A stretch of DNA of 64,000 nt from Blastocladiella emersonii ATCC 22665 (Eukaryota > Blastocladiomycota > Blastocladiomycetes > Blastocladiales > Blastocladiaceae): the NCBI GenBank assembly GCA_025594325.1, contig JANHCV010000003.1, positions 744,001 to 808,000 of the forward strand, written 5' to 3'. Position numbers and translations under genes: made by a program. The notes under the pieces were generated by a model, which did no database searches, was not told the origin of the DNA, and worked only from the letters and a program-made list of their open reading frames with translations. Shown in pieces: positions 49,885 through 57,181 of the stretch (positions within the stretch are counted from its first letter, which is position 1; each line of letters begins with the position of its first letter).

Positions 49885-51150
49885 CAGCACTAATTGGAGC
49901 CAAGATGAGGATTGAGTGCTGCGCTTGAGAGTCGACAAACAAACGAGTTGATTTAGCTCAGACTACGCTGAAGTCGTCATAGCGAAAGTATTGCGTTCCT
50001 GTCGAGTTTCTGCCCCAGCATATGGTTGCTCATCTCCATCGCGACACGATCAAGGCAAGGAGCAGGGGCTGCGACTCAACCCAGCCGCGCTGCTGCTGCT
50101 GTTGCCGCATAACATGCTGCGCAGAGCGACAGTGACAAGGTAACACGTAAGGTGAACCACCGCCTTGGCTCAGCTGCAAAATTAACTTTGTAAGGAAGCT
50201 AAATGAGGTACAGTCGCCAACTTGGCGCGGATTCGGCTGAAGTCGCACATCAACCAAGAAACGTCATTGACACATGAAGTAGCAACAACAGAGTACATAT
50301 TTGTTGCGGGTTAACCTTGATTCAGCGAGGGCGCGCAAGGGAGAAAGGGCGAGGGGACGCGTTCAGCCACCCACGTGGCATGTATCAGCCCGATGAGGCA
50401 AGCCCAAATGTGACAAGTAACGCCAGACCCGGTGGCGGAGCAGGTGGAGGTACGGTTGCAGATGCGGTAGGCGGAGGCGCAGAACCAGAAGCCGAAAGCA
50501 AGCTGGGTGCGACCGTTGAGGACAAGGTGGTCGAAGTAAGTGCAGTGCTTACATGCGCGTTGAACGGTGGCACACGTGTTGAAAGTTCAGCGCGGTCGTT
50601 GGATCGTTGTTGATGAGGGCGAGGCGGAGAGCTGAGAGAGAGGACGGGTCGCGCAGATCTGCGGCGGTCAGCGACAGCGACGCGAGCAGTCCATGCTATG
50701 CGTCGATCAGCTCATGGAGCTTCTTGCCGACGGGTTCAGGGGCGCGTGTATGAGCAGAATGTTGAGCGAGCCAGGCGGCAGCGTGTCGAGCGGCAGCAGC
50801 GCGGTGGCCGTGCGACGCGAAGGTGGCGTAGTTGCTCGAGTCGAGGCAAAGCCAGTCGACGAGGCGGTCACACTCCTCCGCGGTCCGCCTTGGCCGACTG
50901 TCGTGTTGCGGCATGTTACAGCCGCTCAAGCTTTCGTTTCGTGGAGGAGAAGTGGAGTGCGCAACGGCGCCCGAGCCAAAGTCGCGAGCAAGCCGCAAAA
51001 CGCGTTCAGCCACAGTCACGTGACATGTATGACTTGATGAAACCAAGTGAAATCCGCCAAAAGCACGTGACACAGACCGAGACTTTCGAAGGGGCCACCC
51101 AATATTTCAGGGCAAAGCCCTGCACCGCTGATAGTAATGGTGATGGGGAC
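49885..51150. other. Repeat-flanking intergenic DNA
   Basis: Lower-GC, apparently decayed sequence. Segments around 50371-50425 and 51003-51058 (ACGCGTTCAGCCAC... CACGTG.CATGTAT...) resemble each other, indicating an old local duplication. One small open frame is listed separately. Confidence 0.4.
50696..50914 (-). CDS. Small open frame with SANT-like flavour, doubtful
   Basis: A 72-residue frame from ATG 50914, with CDRLVDWLCLDSSNYATFAS and VGKKLHELIDA. The W-x-x-x-x-x-x-N-Y spacing resembles short DNA-binding N-termini of mobile-element or Myb/SANT-like fungal proteins. It ends at a TAG that could also be a splice acceptor (GCATAG), so it may be one exon of a longer gene continuing to about 50385. 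Not recognised with confidence. Confidence 0.3.
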   Translation of the reverse strand: MPQHDSRPRRTAEECDRLVDWLCLDSSNYATFASHGHRAAAARHAAAWLAQHSAHTRAPEPVGKKLHELIDA

Positions 51151-51192
51151 ATATATATATTACACAGTGTAATATATATATTACACAGTGTA
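51151..51192. repeat. AT-rich palindrome with tandem copy
   Basis: TATATATATTACAC-A-GTGTAATATATATA is a perfect 14-bp inverted repeat with a 1-base spacer. The half TTACACAGTGTA is then repeated. It lies just past the stop codon of the Siva-like gene (51211), so it is within the expected 3'UTR/terminator zone. Confidence 0.85.
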
Positions 51193-51210
51193 CGAACGCG
51201 GAGCCTCGAT

Positions 51211-51793
51211 CTACTGCGCCGAGTGGCAATCCCAGCACACGAGCTGCTGGCCGTAGTAGGTGTACCTACAGCGCGAGCGCGAGCGCGAGCGTCAGTCCAC
51301 GTCCACCGTCGCACGCAGTAACGAGGAGGGAGCCGTACTCGTTGATGTTGCATTGGACACAACACGGCCGCTCGCACGACTCACACGCGTCGAGGCACCC
51401 GTCGCAGAACGCCTTGTCGCACACGCCGCACTTGGTCCCGGCCGGTCCGGCCACGGGCTGGTTGCAGTGAGCGCACGGTGCAGGAGGTGGTGGTGCCGGC
51501 GGATCCACGGCCATGGCCTCGTCGACGCCGCCCGCTGCCGCCGTTGGTGTTGCGGCGGCCTCGCGCCGCGCGCCGCGGAACAGCTTCTCGAGCGTTCGCG
51601 CCTGCGCCTCCTGCTCCGTGACGCGCCGCGGGCGCGCGTCGCGGACGATCTTGCGGAGGACCGGGTTGACGAGACCAGCGTCGGACGCCGCTGCCTCACC
51701 CGCCTGGTCCGCGGGGACGCCAAACCCGCCGCTCCCGTCGTCGTACTGGTGGCGCTGCCGCTTGCGCGGGTTCCAGTAGAGTGTCTGCATCAT
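51211..51793 (-). CDS. Siva-family cysteine-rich zinc-binding protein
   Basis: Exons 51793-51315 and 51265-51211 (49-nt intron GTGCGA...TGTAG); 177 residues, the size of human SIVA1 (175). The N-terminal half has the helix EQEAQARTLEKLFRGARR, placed like the corresponding SIVA1 helix. The C-terminal half is the Siva zinc module: CAHCNQP, KCGVCDKAFCDGCLDACESC, CCVQCNIN, and, contributed by exon 2, YYGQQLVCWDCHSAQ. Splicing supplies the last C..C pair, which supports the model. In animals Siva is a pro-apoptotic adaptor of TNF-family receptors, but those receptors are absent from fungi, so the ancestral role is unknown. Transposon copy 2 starts only 243 bp upstream of the ATG. Confidence 0.8.
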
Positions 51794-52035
51794 GGCTGGG
51801 TCGTCGGTGGCTGCTGCTGTCTGGCTGTCGTGATCTGCTGGATGAGGAGCGAGAGTGTGTGATGGTGTTGGTGCAGCCGGCACGGCGCGGCCGGTCTGGT
51901 GGTGGTGTGCGGGCAGCGCGCCGTGCATTGGTCGCCATGCAGCGTGGTTCATTGCGGATTATGCGGGCGGTGGCCGAGATTCATGCAAGCTTATCGTCGT
52001 TGAGAGGGAGCGCGACCATGCGAGGGGCTCGCGCC

Positions 52036-52123
52036 CAGAGGGCGGCATCGAAGTGGGAGACGGCAAGCCCTACTAGGCTCGTGACCGCGGGTCAACGTGG
52101 CGCGTGAAAGCGACGCGTCGGCG
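52036..52123 (+). repeat. Terminal inverted repeat, copy 2 left
   Basis: 88 bp beginning CAGAGGGCGG; reverse complement of 54560-54647 with no mismatch seen. Confidence 0.93.
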
Positions 52124-52293
52124 CGCTCACCGCTCACCGCGAGCCGCCGCGACGCGCCACTCCCGCCGCTGCCGCCTGCATTCCCTTCTCCTCGCTGCCG
52201 AATCCATGACGAGGCGTGGTGGCGGCTGGTTCCGGCGTGGTGGTCAAGTAGCGGCGGCGATCCGCGTGTTGTGACGGAGTATCCTGTACATCA

Positions 52294-52299
52294 TATAAA
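52294..52299 (+). promoter_or_regulatory. TATA-like box of the transposon gene
   Basis: TATAAA inside an otherwise GC-rich element leader. The same sequence lies at 5138-5143 (minus strand) in copy 1. Its position downstream of the nearest upstream ATG (52206) argues that the protein starts at or after 52419. Confidence 0.45.
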
Positions 52300-52535
52300 C
52301 CCCCCTGCTGCTTGCACTACGCCGTCCCGAGTCTTTCGAGCAACCAGATCAGGTGCATCTTGAGGGAGTCTCGACGTGTGGCGACGAAAGAGCGTGAGCT
52401 GAAGCGGTGGGGTGGTGAGAGAGCCTGATAAAGGGCGAGCCCCCGCTGCGCGTCTTGCCGAGCAACGTCACGCTGCCCAAGGGCACGGCGGCCATCATCA
52501 CCGCGATCACGGACGGGCCGAATGCGCTCGGCGTC

Positions 52536-54437
52536 ATGGAACCGACCACTCCCTGCGCAACGGTCGACCTTTCCTGGGAGATCATGCGCTGCATGGTGCT
52601 GGCTGGGCCCAACCTCGCGTCGGCGAAGCTAGCGATGCTGCACCCGCTCGCTGAAGGTGGGCGCCTGAACCCGGACCCTGCACCCTGCGCGACAGTCCCC
52701 GCCGTAGTTTCTGTCCCCGCCAACGCGATCGACCCGGCCGCCGAGTTCGGCAAGCGCACCTTCGAGTCCGAGGCCGCCATCGAAGAAGCGCTTCGAGCCG
52801 GCGGGTACCTGCAGCAGCCGCTGACCGACTGCGCCATGGTCAAGAAGCGCGTGCTCGCTCAAGCGCTTGCCGCCCTCAAGGTGCCGGGCAATGGAAAAAC
52901 CAAGATGGAGAACGGCGTCCCCGCGACGCTCAAGGCCCTGGTCCCCGTGCGCGAGTCCCTGATTGAGCTGCTCGCCGACGGCATCATGGACATTGTCGCG
53001 CGCAACGGAGCCGAGACCTGGAAGGGCGGCTACTGGGGGCACTCGAGCGGTCCCAACGCGCGCGACTTCATTCCGATCGTGGACTATTCCCCCGCCCTCA
53101 AGCGCTCCGTGACGCAGGTGCACGAGTCCAAGTGCAGCGACAAGAAGACGACGAAGCGCGCGCAGGCGCCCGTGCCCGTGATCTCGGCCGAGGCGCGGCG
53201 TACGGCCGATCCGAGCGTGCTCGCACAGCTCGACGTCGAATCGAGTCCGCTCCGCCGTCTCGGGATCGCGAACCCGGGCGGGCCCTTCCACGTGCGCTGG
53301 GAGAAGCGCGACAAGCAGAACGAGCGGGAGGCGATGCGTATGCTCGATCCCGACGTCATCGCCGCGCTCCACGAGTACGCGGCCCTGGTCGGCCCCGCGG
53401 CAGTCGGCGAGTACGAGCGTGCGGCCACGGCGATCACGTCGCTGTACGACGTCCACGACGATCCAGACCTCGCGCTCAAGCAGATGCGCGAGCTCCTCGT
53501 GCCCGTGCGCGAGTGGCTCTTCAAGTCGCTGGCCGAGCGCATGTTCTCCGTCGCGTACAATAAACGGCGCAACGACCTGTCCAACGGGCTCAACTTCGAG
53601 ACGGGCATCGCCCTGATGATGCTCGTCCTCGCCGTCGAGTTCCTCGTCAAGCTAGCCCACGACGAGGTCGACGAGAACAAGCCGCTCTGGGCCATCCTGC
53701 GCGCATTCAGCACCAACATCGTCGAGTGCTTTTTCTCGCTAATCAAGGCCATCGGCAACCGCGACGGCCGCGGGCTCAAGCTGAGCATGGCCACCGAGAT
53801 TGTGCGGATGATGGCCAAGTACGACGAGCTCGAGCGCCAGAACCTGCTGACGATCGAGGAGCTCGGCTTCATGACGACCGGGCAGAGTCGCCGCGCGAGC
53901 TACACGAACCGGCGCGAAGCCAAGCGCGCAAAAGCGCACGCGGCGTCCACGGCGGTAGCGGCAGCGGCATCCTCGGCCGCGACTGGCCCTGCAGTGTCCG
54001 GACCGGCGGTACGCGCGCGCGGAGGAGAAGAGGGATCCGACGACGAGGACAACGTGCACGAGCTGTCCGTCGCGGGATACGACGAGGACCGGCCGACATG
54101 GCGGGGTCCGGTCAAGACAAAGGACGGTGCGCCGATCCGGCCCAACTTCTTCGTGGCGGAGCGGTCCCTCAACGAGATCATACGGCGCGCCACCATGGCG
54201 ATGCGGCCCAACGGGCCCGGCGCCAAGAGCTCAACGGCGAAGCGCATGGCCAGCGTCGAGCCAATGGAGCTCGGTATCGACGCGGGGCGCCAGCGGGAGG
54301 AGCACGGCAGTAAGCGCCAGTGCAAGAACAAGCCGAAGAGCGTCGGCCCACAGGCCGAGCTCGACCTCGCCAAGGATGGGATCATCGTGTCGGCGCAGCT
54401 CCGATCCATTCACCACTACGGGCCGTACAAGGAGTAG
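52536..54437 (+). CDS. Transposon-encoded protein, copy 2 (putative transposase)
   Basis: Identical in translation to the copy 1 protein: 633 residues from the first in-frame ATG, with an open frame reaching back to 52419. No frameshift or premature stop, so this copy could be autonomous. The middle contains LVPVREWLFKSLAERMFS and NIVECFFSLIKAIGNRDGRG. The C-terminal third has an Ala-rich linker, an acidic patch (GGEEGSDDEDN), a conserved-looking segment from IRPNFFVAERSLNEIIRRAT, and a Lys-rich end. A complete DDE/D catalytic triad is not apparent to me, which leaves open a divergent transposase or an accessory protein. Confidence 0.75.
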   Translation: MEPTTPCATVDLSWEIMRCMVLAGPNLASAKLAMLHPLAEGGRLNPDPAPCATVPAVVSVPANAIDPAAEFGKRTFESEAAIEEALRAGGYLQQPLTDCAMVKKRVLAQALAALKVPGNGKTKMENGVPATLKALVPVRESLIELLADGIMDIVARNGAETWKGGYWGHSSGPNARDFIPIVDYSPALKRSVTQVHESKCSDKKTTKRAQAPVPVISAEARRTADPSVLAQLDVESSPLRRLGIANPGGPFHVRWEKRDKQNEREAMRMLDPDVIAALHEYAALVGPAAVGEYERAATAITSLYDVHDDPDLALKQMRELLVPVREWLFKSLAERMFSVAYNKRRNDLSNGLNFETGIALMMLVLAVEFLVKLAHDEVDENKPLWAILRAFSTNIVECFFSLIKAIGNRDGRGLKLSMATEIVRMMAKYDELERQNLLTIEELGFMTTGQSRRASYTNRREAKRAKAHAASTAVAAAASSAATGPAVSGPAVRARGGEEGSDDEDNVHELSVAGYDEDRPTWRGPVKTKDGAPIRPNFFVAERSLNEIIRRATMAMRPNGPGAKSSTAKRMASVEPMELGIDAGRQREEHGSKRQCKNKPKSVGPQAELDLAKDGIIVSAQLRSIHHYGPYKE

Positions 54438-54559
54438 TGTATCATGTATCGCAAGAGGTCGTGTATTATTCATAAAGTGAGAGTTTCATCGAGGCGACCG
54501 TGGTCCGCACGTTGCCGGCTGCGAGGAGAGGAGTGGTGAAGTGGCCGCGCAGGCGGCGC

Positions 54560-54647
54560 CGCCGACGCGTCGCTTTCACGCGCCACGTTGACCCGCGGTC
54601 ACGAGCCTAGTAGGGCTTGCCGTCTCCCACTTCGATGCCGCCCTCTG
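54560..54647 (-). repeat. Terminal inverted repeat, copy 2 right
   Basis: 88-bp inverted partner of 52036-52123, followed by the 9-bp duplication at 54648-54656. Confidence 0.93.
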
Positions 54648-54656
54648 GCTCGCGCC

Positions 54657-54933
54657 GCTCTCCGAGTCACTGCAGTCTGGCGAGGTCCCGGCTTCGAGTC
54701 CCGCCGACGGCACTTTGTTTTCCGACGTGGTGCAAGCCCGAAATGCAGGTTCTCGGTTCGAATCCTCTCGCTCGCACACAACTCCAACGCCTTTGTGACC
54801 ACAAATCAGTTGTATCGATCGACTTTCAGACAAAGGAGGGAGGGAGATGACGAGAGGAGGTAGAAGCGCAGCGGATCCGAGACCTGCTCCGACCCGCGCG
54901 CACGGTCGCGAGACGACGACGACGCAGCGACGC
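54657..54933. other. Spacer with tRNA-like B-box fragments
   Basis: It contains GGCTTCGAGTCCC (about 54689-54701) and GGTTCGAATCC (about 54755-54765), both like the B box/T-loop of tRNA genes, the first followed by TTTGTTTT. Neither can be folded into a tRNA: the T stems do not pair and no acceptor or D arm is found. They are probably tRNA remnants or a tRNA-derived SINE tail. Confidence 0.25.
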
Positions 54934-56277
54934 TTAGGCCGAGTAGTCGTAGCCGTTGCCGCGGCCGTCCTCCTGCTGCTCCTCGGCCTCGGGCTGGCGG
55001 CGCTTCGGGTGCTTGGACGCGGCCGCGGCGCGACGGCCACCACGGCGGCCACCGCGGGCGCGGAGGCGGCCGAAGAGACCGCCGATCCCACCGCGGGCGC
55101 CCTTCTTGGCGCGGGCGCGGAGCGAGGCGAGCGCCTTGCCGCCCTTGCGACCCTTGCGGCCGCGGCCGAAGCGCTTGGACAGGCCCGACAGCTTGCCGCC
55201 CTTGCGGCCCTTGCGGCCCTTGCGGCCCTTGCCGGCGCGGCGGGCGCCGAAGCGGAGGCCCTTGGACTTCTTGGCCTTGGCGGCGCCGCAGCCGCACCCG
55301 GCGAGCTTGCCGACGGCGCGGAGCTTGCTCACGATGACGCGGTCGGGGTGGCCCTCGGCGACCGAGCGCGCGAGCGACAGGATCGTGCGGCGGGCGCCGA
55401 TGCCGCGCTTGCCGATGCCGCGCGAGTTGAGGCCCTTGCGGCCGCCCTTGCGACCCTTGCGGCCGGCACGGCGGCCAGCGCGGCGGCCACGGCGCGGGGC
55501 GCGCTCCTCGGCGTCCTCGTCGCCACCGCGGGCGCCGCGGAGGCTGAAGCGGCGGCCCTTGCGCCCGCGGCGCGCGAGACCCTTGCGGCCCCCACGGCGG
55601 CCCTTGCGACCACCGCGGTGGAGGCGGCTGAACAGGCTCGACAGGCGGCCGCCCTTGCGACCCTTGCGACCAGCACGCGCGCGGCGGGCGAGAGCGCGAC
55701 CGCGACCGCGGCCCTTGCGGCCCTTGCGGCCGGCGGGACGGCCGAAGCGCGCCGACATGCCGCCCGAGCCGCCAGCGCCGCCCTGCTGCAGCATCACGTG
55801 CTTCTCGTCGTGGTCCTCCTCGTGCGACGAGCGCTTGAGGCGGTGGCGGACTAGACGCGCGTCGCGAGGAAGAGGGGGCGAGGGTCAGCGCGCGTGGGAA
55901 TCGCGGGTCGCGCGAGGTCGAAATGATACGCACGCGACTTGACGCCGGCGCGCAGGCCGCCGCGGTTCTTGGTCTTGCCGACGCGGAGCGAGAAGGCTAC
56001 GTGGGCGAGAAAGGTCAGATCTCGGCACCGAGGGAGACCGAACCGCGAGAACGTACTCTCCGAGTTGATGTCGAGACCAGCGGCGAGCGGCAGCTGCTTG
56101 CCCGAGCCGCGCGACACCTCACGGCCAGCTACACGGGCGGGGTGGGGACCGTGAGAACCGAGGTCGCGACGCGTGCGCGAGAAAGCGCGTACAGTCGGCC
56201 GTGGCGACCAGCGAGTTGGCCAGCAGGGTGACGGAGCACGCGACCAGGAGCGTGGCCTGGAAGACGGTGGGCTTCAT
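54934..56277 (-). CDS. Secreted polybasic repeat protein (GRKGRKGG modules)
   Basis: Four exons: 56277-56193, 56128-56057, 55996-55934, 55850-54934; 378 residues. Exon 1 encodes a signal peptide (MKPTVFQATLLVACSVTLLA, cleavage near VATAD). Exons 2-3 give a short spacer (GKQLPLAAGLDINSETFSLR, VGKTKNRGG). Exon 4 is dominated by Arg, Lys and Gly: repeated GRKGRKGG(R/K) blocks alternate with short amphipathic segments (RLSSLFSRLHRGG, KLSGLSKRFGRG, IGGLFGRLRARGG, ALASLRARAKKG). A central non-repetitive island has RTILSLARSVAEGHPDRVIV and GCGCG. The C-terminus turns acidic/polar (EAEEQQEDGRGNGYDYSA). All four exons join in frame. Multiple dibasic sites would suit Kex2-type processing. No known family; role inferred only from composition. 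Confidence 0.75.
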
Positions 56278-57181
56278 GGTGATGGTGGTGGTGGGGGGTA
56301 GAGTCTCGAGGGAGAGTCGACGGCCAGCGTTCGAGGGCGAGACTCGAGCGAGGGGAGGGGGGAGGGGAAAGCGACCGGCGCGGAAGCAGCGAGGACCGAG
56401 GGCAGATGCAGACGCAGCAGCCAGGACGGATGGGATCGGTCTCGAAGAGAGAGAGGGCGGGGCGAGGGGCGGGAGCCAATATAAGATGCAGCGTTGCCTT
56501 CCAGGCGCGCACGCGTCCGCGCCGCGAGCGGGGGTCGGGGGTCGGGCACGCGCGAGGGCGCCCGCTCCCACGTCGCTCCCACGTCCGCCGTTAAATACCG
56601 TGGGAGTGAGAAATGCGCCCTGACGCGGCCCGCGCCCGTCTCGCGCCCGGTGGGAGACACGCGCCGCCCGGGCGAAGACGCGTCGACGCGTCGCCGATCG
56701 CGCATCCCTCACCTGACGTCCACACGCGCCCGCATTCGCCCCATCCGCGCCATCCCGATTCGCCGCATTGCGCAGTATTCGCCCAAATCAATTGCGCAAA
56801 GTATCATCTGTCTCTGCTGCCGTGCCCGCCGACCGCGCCCTTCTTCGCGTCGCGACGTCTTTTTCAACCGCCCCGTCCCTCGCGGTCACGCGCACATGAA
56901 GCACGGGTCAGCGACATCACCGCGGGCCGGGCCCCGGATCCGATCGCCGGCCGCGGCCACATCTCCGCGCTCGGCCCTCGCGCCGCCCTCTCTCTCCCTC
57001 CTGCTGCCAGGAACCCTTGCGCAACGGCGCCCACGCATACACACGGATCAACCCACTTGGCGCACTCGGCCGCACCACTCGCGCTCGGGCTCGCTGGTCC
57101 TCGACCACCACATTGCACTCGATCCGATACCACGCATCAACTGCATCCCAGTAACAGGAGAGGGGCTTCCACGCTGACGCT
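56278..57181. promoter_or_regulatory. Divergent promoter region
   Basis: About 900 bp between the secreted polybasic gene and the hydrolase gene, head-to-head. A TATA-like ATATTATA-type element is absent, but AATATAAG (56478-56485, CTTATATT on the minus strand) lies about 200 bp upstream of the polybasic gene. No extra gene is supported. Confidence 0.35.

Larger units (their letters stand above)
52036..54647 (+). mobile_element. DNA transposon, copy 2 (2612 bp, 9-bp target duplication)
   Basis: Same element as 2790-5401 in opposite orientation. Its 88-bp TIRs (52036-52123, 54560-54647) appear perfect. It is flanked by GCTCGCGCC on both sides (52027-52035, 54648-54656), a target duplication different from copy 1, which proves independent insertions. 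A TATAAA (52294-52299) lies 240 bp before the first in-frame ATG. Equal length, identical protein and a single noticed base difference imply very recent movement. Inverted placement of two near-identical 2.6-kb segments 46.6 kb apart is a substrate for inversion. Confidence 0.94.

Noticed and set aside
52206-52262. Upstream ATG as the start of the transposon protein
   Set aside because: Its frame stops within about 20 codons, it precedes the TATA-like box, and no convincing donor/acceptor pair links it to the main frame.
54660-54780. Functional tRNA genes
   Set aside because: Only B-box-like sequences are present. T stems do not pair, and no acceptor, D or anticodon arms fit.
54934-55942. 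Long plus-strand Ala/Leu/Arg-rich frames opposite the polybasic gene
   Set aside because: They are complements of the repetitive Arg/Lys/Gly codons. The minus frame has a signal-peptide exon and four in-frame junctions, and the plus frames have neither.
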